64,000 nucleotides of DNA, taken from the NCBI GenBank assembly GCA_022496185.1, contig WTXG01000101.1, forward strand, positions 62,001-126,000, given 5' to 3'. Numbering within the stretch: position 1 is the first letter of the stretch; the number at the start of each line of letters is the position of its first letter. Below, in pieces: positions 11,635-21,927 of the stretch. The notes under the pieces were generated by a model. The model saw only the letters and a program-made list of their open reading frames with translations. It was not told the DNA's origin and made no database searches. Position numbers and translations under genes: made by a program. The stretch comes from Multifurca ochricompacta. Taxonomy: Eukaryota; Basidiomycota; Agaricomycetes; Russulales; Russulaceae.

Positions 11635-12813
11635 TCAAGTTTTGAGTATGACTTTGCCTGTTCCTTTGACTTGGACTACGGATCCATCACCTATTGTCAC
11701 CGAGTGCCCCTTGCGAGGGTAGTACTCAGAGAAATCATCTAGGTATGGTGTAAAATGACTTGTGGCTCTGCTGTCCATCATCCAAGGGTTGCTGCCATCA
11801 TCAACTTCTTGTGTATGTTCGGTCATCATATAAAGTGAAATGCGAGGTGTCTCATGCACCTCCTGTATTCTGCCACTACCATTAATTATGGTAGCTACTT
11901 GTGTGGAGTTATTATGTACACTGGGGCCTTGCCCCTTCCTCTTGTTGCCCTTTTTGCCTGCATCAGCATTGGCTCTGTCCTGTTTCCTCTGCTGACATTC
12001 ATTAGCCTTGTGGCCCAGCTTCTGGCAGTAGAAGCAGGTGACATCATTGGACGATGATGCACCTGCAGGAGGTGGCGTGAAAGATACTTGTTTTTTATTT
12101 TTATTTTTGTTGACATGGGCTGCCTTGTTAAGGGCAGCCCCAACACCACTTCCTGCGGGGCCGGCTAGTCGGCTTTCCTCATTTAGGAACCTTTGTACAA
12201 GGTCCTGAGGGGAAAGGCGGTCAGGAGGACCTGACGCCAGGATTGAGCCAGCAATGGCTGAGTAGGATGGAGGTAGGGATTGGAGCAATATGAAGCTCAT
12301 CTGGAGATCAGAGATCTCCATCCCATTTTCCTTGAGGGTACTCCTCACATCCAACACATGCTGCAACTGGGGTCTGAATTGTTTGCCCTCCTCCAAGTGG
12401 AAGGAGGACACAGAACACCACAAGTTGTAGGTGGCCATGCTACCTACTGAGCCATAGAGCAATTCCAAACGCTCATACTTGGCATTGACAGAAGGATAAG
12501 TTCTGTCAGAGGCAATTTGGGAGTATGTTTCTGGCGATGTGACCATCACCAGAACTCCCATGAGGACTTCCTCCACCCTATTCCATTCCAGGTACATAGG
12601 CTCAGACCAAAGCGCAAAACGCTTGGCATATTCGTCATCCTTTTCTCCATCCTCTGGCTTCGGAGGATTGAGGAACTCAGGGGCATCATGCATGATGTGC
12701 CTCTTCATTCCATTTATCCTCAGCAGGGCGGTGAAAGACACCGACCACTGCTGCCAGTTGGAGCCATCGAGTTTGTCAAACTTGAAGGTGGGGGGGAAGA
12801 CAATGGAAGACAT
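11635..12813 (-). pseudogene. Copia-1 gag and protease
   Basis: This is the N-terminal part of the polyprotein, from ATG at 12813. It has a UBN2/copia gag domain (KFDKLDGSNWQQWSVSFTAL at the start, SFILLQSLPPSYSAIAGSIL near residue 165), a zinc knuckle CFYCQKLGHKANEC near residue 260, and a protease active site WMMDSRATSHFTPY. The usual catalytic triplet in the related copia-2 is DSGA. Here it is DSRA, so the protease may be damaged. A single TGA at 11632-11634 separates it from the integrase part in the same frame. The leader (12814-13020) continues beyond gypsy-2 at 20687. Confidence 0.9.
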
Positions 12814-13020
12814 TGAGATGATTTAAAAAAGAGTTGATCCTGGTTCCAAGGAGCAGTTAGAACCAGTTGTCCAGGTCTCAGTTAAGAGGGCCCGTCCAAT
12901 CTGTGGCGCTATGCTTCAGAACTTAAAAAAGTCCTGCCTCTGATGTGCGACTTCTAAGTAGTATAGTAGGCTGTCTAACCCCATTCTACAACAGATCCCA
13001 GAGCCACATCAGGCGGATAC

Positions 13021-13771
13021 TGTCACAGCCAGGTCTCTGCTGTGTCAAAGGTCATTCTGGCCTGAGGTCCTCAAGATGTAGGACATGCAAGCTTCAAAGT
13101 CAAGGTGTCAAGGTCAAGCTAATTCAAGGTTTCAGGGCAGACTACAGCAAGCCACGGTCAAGATTCAAAGGCCCACAAAGTACAAGGGGGTGCGCGCCAG
13201 TTTCAAGGTATCAAGGCAAACCACAAGGGCCGCATTCAAGGTTCAAGGCCCACACAAAATAGGAGGGGCGCGTGCAAGAAGCGAGTCGAGGCAGTGGCAA
13301 TAGGCCCTGCTGAAGATCTGGGGTGAAGGCTTCCTAAGTTGCAGCTTAGGAAGTTCAAGAGGGATTCTGAGGAAGAACAGTAAACCTGTATTAGATACAA
13401 GAGAACAGACTTAAAGTCTGTCTCTCCAGTATGTACTGCTTAAATACAAGTACTCTAGTGTCTTTGTAAGTAAAGTAGAAGATTCAATATAGTAAAGTAA
13501 ATGTCCATGTGAATCTCCAGTGGAGATTGAGTCAGGGAATGCAAGTGGTGTTGCACCCACTCCAAAAGCAAATGAGTGTCAGTCCAAGTCAGTCTAAGTC
13601 CGAAAATCAGATCAGATAAGAAAGATCATCAACTCCAGTCACATGACTCGGAGTAAGAAGTCGAAACGTTGAAACAAAAGTCGAACGCGCGTGGGTTGAA
13701 AAACCGTCACAAAACGTCACACGCGCATAACAAGCGCGTCACAAACCGTTACATCGACAAAAAGTGTCACA
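13021..13771 (-). repeat. Gypsy-2 3' LTR
   Basis: This 751-bp repeat pairs with 19936-20686. I count 16 differences, all transitions, 15 of them at CpG sites. The LTR is rich in AAGGTCAAG-like short repeats near 13080-13250. Confidence 0.94.
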
Positions 13772-14190
13772 TCACCCCCATTGTACGGTCGAGCTTGCCC
13801 CTAAGCTCTGTTGATTAGAGTCGCGTCAGTGATACATAGGGGAAAGTGGAGATCTTCGTGTCGTTGATAGCATCGAGAGCGTCCGATCTCGTCTGATTGG
13901 AGTGCTGCGCGAAGTTCTGGATGGTGGGCGTAATGTATCGTCCTCTAGATAAGATGTGAGTATCGCGGTTGGTCCGGTCCGCTTGCCGCCGTCAACGCGC
14001 GTGTAGATTTGGTCCGAGTTGTCTAGTAGCATAATGATAACGTGAGATCTCTGCCTAGCTTGCATGATCGCGAAGGTCGCCTAAGGCTAAGCCTATTAGG
14101 GATGTGAATCTTGATCCGTTTCAAGGAAGCGTTTGTTGGAGGCAGAAGCGTTAAGGAAAGTAGCATTAATCGACAGAATTTACCCCCCTC
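13772..14190 (-). other. Gypsy-2 3' untranslated region
   Basis: This lies between the end of the chromodomain ORF and the 3' LTR. It has a purine-rich tract on the minus strand next to the LTR (AATGGGGGTGA, 13772-13782), the expected plus-strand primer. I see no further gene. Confidence 0.6.
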
Positions 14191-17100
14191 TCAAGACTGG
14201 TGCCGACCCTGGCGCCTAGATAGTGAACTAGCATACGATTTGATAAGATCTGGTGCATGGCAATCTTCCTCATCGACCCAAGAGTTATCACTAGCAGGGT
14301 AACCTTTCCAGCTGACTAGGTATTGGAGTTTCCTTGTGCATCCATAAGTGTGATGATTTAAGATCGCATCCACTTCATATTCTTCTTCCTGGTTGATAAG
14401 ATCGGGAGGGGGCCTCGCGTAATTTGGGCCATGAGCATCAGTTTCCAGATAAGGCGATAAAAGGTCAATGTGGAATACGTTGTGGATCTTCATGTGGTCC
14501 GGCAGAGCTAAGTGATAGGCAACGGGGGAAATACAAGCCAGGATAGTAAACGGTCCATATCGTCGAGGGGCCAGCTTAGACGAGGGGAAATGCGTCTTCA
14601 GATTCTTTCCTTCAAGCCAGACCTGCGCGCCGATCTCGAGTTGCGGTCGGGCCGATAGATCCGTGGTCGCTCAGAATGCATGTTCTGCGCGAGATCGAGC
14701 GTTGCGTAGATTGCGCATGTGTTCGTCAACCTGTGGAACATCAGTGTCACTAACTTCGGCCTTCCAATCGAACTGCATCCCATGTATGAGTGCATGTGGT
14801 GAGAGTTTTGTCTTATCATGTGGCCAAGAATTGTGGACATATTCTGCCAGTGGTAGATATTCGGGCCATCGGTGTTGATCATCGCTTATCCAGAGTCGCA
14901 AGTACTGTTTGAGCCAAAGGTTCATACGTTCGCTAGATCCATCTGTTTGAGGGTGAAATGCCGTAGATAAATTCTGTTGGATCTGAAGAGTCCTGGTAAG
15001 AGCGCGCGAGAAATGCAATGTGAAGTGCGGATCTCGATCGGAGATTATGCGTCGCGGAACACCAAAGATCGGAAGGAGATGGCGATAGTAGAGCGCAGCA
15101 ACACCTTCACCGGTGATATCCTTAGAGCATGGAATGAATTTGGCTGCCTTAGAACATCCTTGATCTACGATCGTGAGTACCGCATCATACTTCCCAGCTG
15201 GCGGGAGATCCGTGATGAGATCCATAGCAATATACTGAAACGGGCCGCTAGTCGCCGGTACATCTAACGGAAAGATTGGCACCTTCCTTGTAAGTTTCGG
15301 CTTATTTTCCTGACATTTGGCGCATCCTCGGACATATTCTCATACAAAATCCTTCAGGTCTTTTCCTTCATACTCGCGCTGTACTCCGCGTGTGGTTTTG
15401 TCAATGCCGGGGTGTCCTGCTAAGATATGGTCATGATAATGCTGAAGGATCTCGCGTTGTTCGGGAAGGGTCTGAGGGAACGGAAGTTTCATCAGTTGCG
15501 ACGTTTTGACAAATAATTCTGCAGGTAGAACAGTGACCTCGTTGTTATCTTCTAATCCACGATCTGCATCTGGTCGTCGCGAGAGCATATCAGCGACTGT
15601 ATGCAGCTTTCCTGGGACGTGCTCAAGAGTGAAGTCAAAATCTGCGAGCTCCTGGAGCCATCTAGCCTGTCGTCTATTGAGTTTCTGGGGTTCCTTAAAG
15701 TACTGAAGATTGTTATGATCGGTGCACACTTGGACCTTGTGCTTGGCGCCTAGGAGATATTGATGCCACGATCTAAACGCAACGATGATCGTGAATAGCT
15801 CTCGATCGTAGATGTCCCAATTACGTTGTGTTGCATCTAAGGTTTTTGACAGGTAAGCGATCGGATGTAGTCATCCCTCGGGATCCTTTTGGCTGAGAGT
15901 TGCCCCGAGAGCATAGCCTGAAGCATCCGCGTCTACGATGAAGGGCTCTTCGAAGTCCGGTTGCATTAACACGGGTTGGGAGGTTACGTGCTGTTTGAGG
16001 ATGTCAAACGCTTTCTGTTCTGTTTCCGTCCATCTCCAGGGGTTCTTAACGCTAGTAAGCGCGTTCAACGGAGCTGCGATCTTGCTGAATCCTTGGATGA
16101 ACCGTCGATAGAATTGGCAGAATCCAAGGAACGAGCGCACTTCTTTTACGGTTGTGGGTGTTTTCCAGGCTGCGACGCCTTCTACCTTAACCAGATCCAT
16201 GTGTACCTGATTCCCTTCTAAAATGAGCCCTAGGTACTCGATGCGCGTTTGCTCAAAGGCGCATTTCCCCGGCTTAAGATAAAGATCCAATTTACTGAGT
16301 TTATCTAGGACGCGATGGACTTTGGACTGATGATCTCGGAGGTTATGATCGGTGTGGATTAAAATGTCATCCATGTAGACAGTGAACCAGGCTTTCCCGG
16401 TTTCGTCTCGTTCGTTAAGTTCCTCTCTGAATTCCGCATTCATCATGGTCTGGAATGTTGCCAGAGAGTTTGTGAGTCCAAAGAACATAACATTTGGTTC
16501 ATACAAGCCGCGATTTGTCTTAAAGGCTGCCTTCCATCTGTCCTCCGGGACTATTCGGATATTGTTATACCCCCAGTGGACATCCATCTTAGTAAATAAC
16601 GTGCTTCCGTGAACGCGATCTATAAGTTCAGGGATAAGCGGAAGGGGATATGTGTTCCGGATGGTCCAACTATTGAGTTTGCGATAATCCTGGACTGGTC
16701 TAAGCTTTCCATCCTTCTTCTTAATAAAGAAAAAGGGCGATGCGTAAGGTGACTTGGACTCTTTGATGTATCCTTTCTGCAAGTGCTCTTCTAGGAACTT
16801 GTTTAACGTGTCCTGTTCTCCCGGTCCTAACGGGTAGATCTTACAATCTAGTGTTGAAGGTGCATCTGGCTTTAATTCAATCTGGTGATCCCAAGGTCGG
16901 GCCTCAGGGAATCGTTGTGCTTCCTGATCGCTGAACACTTTCTGATGTCAATGGTACTCCTTCGGCACGATCTGATCCCAAGAGTGCTCAAGATTATCTT
17001 TTGCTTTGATCGCCAATTCCTGAGCAATGTTCAATCTTCTAATGTGTGCTCCTGGTACGCTGAGTTGGATTGATTGCATCAGACGCCCTTGTGTCCAGTT

Positions 17101-17289
17101 TATGAGCAGGTTACTAGCAGCGAACCAGGGATAGCCTAAGATCATTTGGTCTGTTCCGATCGACGCAACGTAGAATCGGTGTCGCTTAGATTGGTTGTCA
17201 GTAGTTATATCGAGATCTACATATTGATCAATGTTCGGAGTGGCATTAGGGGTTCCATCAGCGTTTCGTAATTTCTTGGGGATTGTGAG
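14191..17289 (-). pseudogene. Gypsy-2 pol: protease end, RT, RNase H, integrase, chromodomain
   Basis: Read downwards on the minus strand: the end of the protease region (DQMILGYPWFAASNLLINW near 17130), RT (KLRPVQDYRKLNSWTIRN near 16700; intact YMDD in WFTVYMDDILIHTD near 16385), RNase H (FIVDADASGYALGATLSQ near 15920; VQVCTDHNNLQYFKEPQK near 15715), integrase zinc region and core (AMDLITDLP, SDRDPHF, PQTDGSSERMNLWLKQYL, 15230-14880), and a chromodomain (YEVDAILNHH, LQYLVSWKGYPASDNSW, 14390-14270). Frame breaks at about 16945, 15871, 15340 and 14671 are all TGA codons in otherwise continuous homology. The gene is dead as written. Confidence 0.92.
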
Positions 17290-19086
17290 TCATTTGGTCG
17301 GGAGTCGGTATTTGATGACTGCTCTGTGATTGATAAAATTCTCTGTTGCACCGCTATCAACAAGTGCCTCTATGCTGGCCTTCTCTTTCACACCATGGAG
17401 AGGGATAACCAGTTTCATTGCCCGGATAGGTGAGATGAATACATGATGTGAAACTATCGCTTGAATGAATGCCGCGCCATTCAAGCGATACAAAAAATCC
17501 TCGTCATTTTTAAATTGACCCTGCAGTTCGAGGCATTGGTTGTTGGTCATGGATTTCAGGGAAGCGGCGATTGCTGCAATATCCATTGTCGGCTTCGAGA
17601 TGTTTGATCCGGTGGGTACCGTTGCAGTCGTCGGAGTGACGTTCATGATAGTGGCGGTCCGGGTCGGATCGGTCGTAGTCTGCCGTGGGGCTTTATTTGG
17701 GCAATCTCTGATGAGATGTCCTCGGCGTCCGCATTCAAAACAGCGACCCTCCTTTCTACAGCATTCTTTATCTTCTGTGGTGATTGCTTTTCTGATTTTG
17801 TCGTCGTTCATGGCATTTGGGGCGCGTCGTCGAGGGAGCGTGAACTTTACTCCTTGATCATTATTTTGACTAGTGATTGTTGTTTTGTTCCCAAGAAGGC
17901 TCTGGATGAAGATCCAGTTTGCATGGTATCTTCGAGCTGAATCTGTGTTGACACAGGACGTGTCTGGAGATGCTTCAGGCATCTAAGGTTCGCTTCAGCT
18001 GTAGATTAGATTAGATTAGATTTCGGAGTATCGGACTTTTTATGTTATCTTTATTACATTTCTTTCTCACCTTACTCAGCTGATTAGTGATGGACTTAGT
18101 AATGCACAGTAAGCATGTGATATCTCTTTGGCCAATAGCCTTTATCCCTCGTTGTTTATTGTCTGGCACTTGTGGACTTATTCCCAGTGTGCACAGACCA
18201 TTTCCCCTGTCCCATGTGGGTATATAAGGGTGTCTGTTTCGTCTCTTACACTTCAGAGTTCCTTCTATCTCTGAAGTGTAAGTCCAATTTACTTTACTCT
18301 CTACTTCCTTTAGACTAACGCTTTATGTAGTACTTGTCTTTTCTAGGTCAGTAGTGTAGTAATATAGAGTTCCTTCTATCTCTGAAGTTACTTGTCTTTT
18401 CTAGCCTTACCGCTACTAACCACAGTCAGTATAACCAGCAGCATGATTGTTTGACAATCTGCTGTTTCGTCGAATGTCTGGGGGCTGCCCTGGGTAATCA
18501 TAGTCTGCACGAGTCTCCATGGTAATCCTTTCTGAAAACTCTGCCATGTTGCCAGGTCATCCAGGTGCAGTCCGGCCCGAGCTGCAAGATCTCGGAAATC
18601 GGTGATATAATCGTCGATGTTTCTATTTGTCATCCGGAGTTTCTCCAACTCCTCTAGTGCTTTTTGCTCGGCGGTTTCATCGGCGAACGCCGCCTGAAAC
18701 GTTTGTCAGAATTTCTCCCACGGGTGCGGCTCCTGAATTCTGGCGTGGGCTACATTGGCTAGCCACTTCGTCTGCTCCGTCACCCATCTGCCAATCTTGG
18801 GTCCTCTCATTAGGGCCAACACATACGATATTCTGGAGATTTCATCTTTTATGACTGTCGCTTGGCTATTTAGGAAGATGTGGAGCTCTACTTGAGTCCA
18901 CCAATGTTCTGCTTCAACTTGGTTTCCATCAAAGATTGGGGGTGGTACCCCTTCGATTCAGCCTCCTGTCATGCCGTCCTTAAGTGTCGTGGTGGTGGGT
19001 AGTTCAGTAAGTCCTTCTTCAGGGTTCTCTAGGTCCACTGATTGTTGTTGTTGTCTAGGCTGGGGTTCCGGGAGTGTAGTCGACAT
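17290..19086 (-). pseudogene. Gypsy-2 gag and protease start, split by a solo LTR
   Basis: Gag begins at ATG 19084-19086 (MSTTLPEPQPRQ...). It continues through in-frame TGAs near 18959 and 18707 to a gag domain (FDGNQVEAEHWWTQVELHIF; NIDDYITDFRDLAARAGLHL). The frame is cut at 18456 by a solo LTR and resumes at 17945. It then has a zinc knuckle CFECGRRGHLIRDC near 17740 and the protease active site ALVDSGATENFINH near 17350. The ORF opening at 17982 (MPEASPDTSC) starts inside the inserted LTR, so its first residues are not gag. A TGA at about 17290 ends it. Confidence 0.9.
17946..18456 (+). mobile_element. Solo LTR of the copia-1 family inside gypsy-2
   Basis: This 511-bp sequence runs from TGTTGACACAGG to TGTTTGACA and is flanked by the 5-bp duplication ATCTG (17941-17945 and 18457-18461). 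It aligns end to end with the reverse complement of the copia-1 LTR but is clearly diverged. It contains a TATA-like TATATAAGG near 18221. No internal element sequence remains, so it is a recombined solo LTR. Confidence 0.9.
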
Positions 19087-19935
19087 CGGGCCCGGGTTCG
19101 ACTCTGCCGGGAGTGTTTCAAATAACGATTGAAGGATTCGTTTGGTTAGTGGGGTTCTGGAGGGATTAGGTGCATTTAATCCAATTTCGTTGGGGGCTAT
19201 TCTGACTGCTTTAATCTGCCCTAGGTTGTGGGGATGAACGTGGTAGAAATCGACTGCGAGTCGCGTATGACAGTAGGGGATCCAATATCCTATAAAAGGT
19301 ACATTTTCTTCTCCTACTTCTAACCAGCGTGTGTTTCTTTTTCAGCTTCGGGTCGATGTCATCGGTTTAATCGGACAGGAGGGGTGAGTGGGAAGGAGGT
19401 CGCTACAGGTGCAAGATTTGTTTTCAATAGAAGTCAATGGAAATCCCTGGAGCAGTCATGCTTTCCAGTCGAGGTTCAAGTAAGGATTCGGGGTTCGTCG
19501 GTTCAGCGTCATGTGGGACGCTGTCAGTCTGGGAATCGCTTGCGAGAAGGGCAAAGCGGTTTCGGTTCTCAGGTAAGATGCATTCAATTTCTGGGGTTAC
19601 TGATCTATCTTCTAGGTTTCGATCCGGAGATTGGTATTCAAGGGATGCGTCGTCTGTCGAAGGGTGCTGAGGAGTGGGACGTTGTCATTCAGGGATTCAG
19701 AAACAGGGAGGAGTCGTCCGAAGGCGTCCGAGGTTCCCTTGCGGAATAAGACGTCTTCACGGGTCTGGGTGAGTCTCTTTCTTCTTAAGTTCTGGGGCCG
19801 GCGATTAGGATCGCTGGCGTCTGGGTGTCGGGGATCATGTTTGGGGGTGTCTGGTGTCGGGGCGAGGGACGCGTCGTCGTCGCCTCGCACGTTCAGTAAG
19901 TTCTTTTCTTTCTAAGTTCTGTAAGTCTGTTCTAA
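19087..19935 (-). other. Gypsy-2 leader between 5' LTR and gag
   Basis: This is about 850 bp of non-coding leader. It has G-rich, GTCG-rich sequence and no convincing ORF. A primer site should lie at 19935 and below on the minus strand, but I did not recognise a tRNA match. Confidence 0.5.
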
Positions 19936-20686
19936 TGTCACAGCCAGGTCTCTGCTGTGTCAAAGGTCGTTCTGGCCTGAGGTCCTCAAGATGCAGGACA
20001 TGCAAGCTTCAAAGTCAAGGTGTCAAGGTCAAGCTAATTCAAGGTTTCAGGGCAGACTACAGCAAGCCATGGTCAAGATTCAAAGGCCCACAAAGTACAA
20101 GGGGGCGCGCGCCAGTTTCAAGGTATCAAGGCAAACCACAAGGGCCGCGTTCAAGGTTCAAGGCCCACACAAAATAGGAGGGGTGCATGCAAGAAGCGAG
20201 TCGAGGCAGTGGCAATAGGCCCTGCTGAAGATCTGGGGTGAAGGCTTCCTAAGTTGCAGCTTAGGAAGTTCAAGAGGGATTCTGAGGAAGAACAGTAAAC
20301 CTGTATTAGATACAAGAGAACAGACTTAAAGTCTGTCTCTCCAGTATGTACTGCTTAAATACAAGTACTCTAGTGTCTTTGTAAGTAAAGTAGAAGATTC
20401 AATATAGTAAAGTAAATGTCCATGTGAATCTCCAGTGGAGATTGAGTCAGGGAATGCAAGTGGTGTTGCACCCACTCCAAAAGCAAATGAGTGTCAGTCC
20501 AAGTCAGTCTAAGTCCGAAAATCAGATCAGATAAGAAAGATCATCAACTCCAGTCACATGACTCAGAGTAAGAAGTCGAAACGTTGAAACAAAAGTCGAA
20601 CGTGCGCGGGTCGAAAAACCGTCACAAAACATCACACGCGCGTAACAAGCGCGTCACAAACTGTTACATCAACAAAAAGCGTCACA
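19936..20686 (-). repeat. Gypsy-2 5' LTR
   Basis: This is the 751-bp partner of 13021-13771. The GATAC duplication follows at 20687-20691. Confidence 0.94.
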
Positions 20687-20691
20687 GATAC

Positions 20692-21404
20692 TGTGTAAAT
20701 AGAAGGGGAGTCATGTCATGGAGGAGCCAACCACAAGTTCCACTAGAGACAAAGGGTATAGAGCCCTTCCTCTAGTGCTGGTGGTGGAGTCCATGATTAA
20801 GCCCTAGATGATTGGGGCCATGACTATAGTAGACTATTAGGTTTCCTCTAGTTGGGGCGGACCCCCAAATGAAAGCAGCGGGTACTTCTGCCTAGAGACA
20901 AAACCTTCTAGCTACTGTGTAAATACTATAGTAGTTCAAGCCTACTTGTATCGAGCCCAAGCATCATGGGAGTGACTACCCATGCCTTGTTCTAGACCCT
21001 AAACTCTACCAGCAGGTTGCTAAACCTGGCTTATGGATCGAGCCAAGCATTGACTGAACCTATAGCCCCAAGCCTTCTGGGCAAGTGGCCTACTAAGTCT
21101 ATGGATGGGACGAAAACCCAGCTACAACTATGAATACTATTTACTTAGAGCGCACATGAGGAACTCAAGGTGTTTCACCTGCTTAGGGTCCCTCATCACC
21201 TCTTGCAAGAATCCCCTGAGGGACTAGCCAAACAGATCAAGGTGGGCACATAAAGTGCACCACCTTGTGGACAGTTAAGGGCAAGAGAAAAAAAGGTTTG
21301 AAGCTCACAAGGAAGACTGATTGGGGAGTGGTCTTGAAGCTTGGTGAGCTTGTAGAGAACAACGGTTGGACTGATCAAAAAGAAACAGATCAGTTAAGCA
21401 TGCC
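20692..21404 (-). other. Copia-1 leader, promoter-proximal part
   Basis: This is copia-1 leader sequence displaced from the gag start by gypsy-2. With 12814-13020 it makes a leader of about 0.9 kb, which is long for a copia element. ACTGTGTAAAT occurs twice (near 20691 and 20914). I see no gene. Confidence 0.5.
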
Positions 21405-21418
21405 CAGGGCCCATAACC
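21405..21418 (-). promoter_or_regulatory. Copia-1 primer-binding site (initiator Met tRNA half type)
   Basis: The plus strand reads CAGGGCCCATAACC directly next to the LTR at 21419. This equals the anticodon stem-loop of eukaryotic initiator Met tRNA, so the element strand is complementary to it. Drosophila copia and yeast Ty5 are known to use such an internal tRNA half as primer. The same 14 bases abut the copia-2 LTR. Confidence 0.8.
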
Positions 21419-21919
21419 TGTGAAACAGGCATGTGCGCAGCATACTGACTGTAAAGTTAGCGGGTTAGGCTAGACAAAGAAAGTTACTTCAGAGGTTGGA
21501 AGAACTCTATATTAACTATACTACTGACCTAGACAAAGAAAGTTCTATATAAGAACGTTAGTCTAATAGTAAAGTAGATAGTAAGGAAAGGAACTTACAC
21601 TTCAGAGGTTGGAAGAACTCTGAAGTGGAAGAGACAAAACAGACACCCTTATATACAATCCAAGGGGTGGTCTGTGCACTGGGAATAAGTCCACAAGTGC
21701 CGGACAATGTCCAAACAACAAACAAGAGGGATAAAGGCCATTGGCCAATACAGAAATCACATGTTACATGGTGTATCAGTCAGCTACTGCAGAATGTGAG
21801 AAAGAAAGTAATAAAGATAATGTAAAAGTCCGAAACTCCGGTATCTAATCTAATCTACAAAGTAGCTAATCTAATCACCTGATGCCTGAAGCATCACCGA
21901 ACATCTCCTGTGTTCAACA
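21419..21919 (-). repeat. Copia-1 5' LTR
   Basis: This 501-bp partner of 201-701 has two differences from it. It ends nine bases from the stop codon of the Mutator-like transposase gene. Confidence 0.92.
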
Positions 21920-21927
21920 TGTTTGAG

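Larger units (their letters stand above)
13021..20686 (-). mobile_element. Gypsy-2: full-length chromodomain Ty3/gypsy element in the copia-1 leader
   Basis: The 751-bp LTRs (13021-13771 and 19936-20686) start TGTCACAGCC and end with GTCACA (plus-strand reading). They are flanked by the 5-bp duplication GATAC (13016-13020 and 20687-20691). The interior reads on the minus strand as gag, protease, RT, RNase H, integrase and chromodomain. The insertion lies between the copia-1 gag start and its primer-binding site. The element carries several in-frame TGA stops and a nested solo LTR, so it is not autonomous. Confidence 0.94.
201..21919 (-). mobile_element. Copia-1: full-length Ty1/copia element carrying nested insertions
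   Basis: Two 501-bp LTRs (201-701 and 21419-21919) differ at only two positions. They bracket minus-strand copia coding sequence in the order gag, protease, integrase (12813-9948) and RT-RNase H (2471-987). A primer-binding site touches the right LTR and a purine tract (GGAGGGA on the minus strand) touches the left one. The order integrase before RT identifies Ty1/copia (Pseudoviridae-type). Gypsy-1 (2477-9942) and gypsy-2 (13021-20686) are inserted with their own target duplications, so the element itself is about 6.5 kb. No outer target duplication is visible. Confidence 0.92.

Noticed and set aside
13772..14190. env-like gene after gypsy-2 pol, as in gypsy-1
   Set aside because: The interval is only about 420 bp and has no ORF with knuckles or membrane segments, so the accessory ORF is not shared by gypsy-2.
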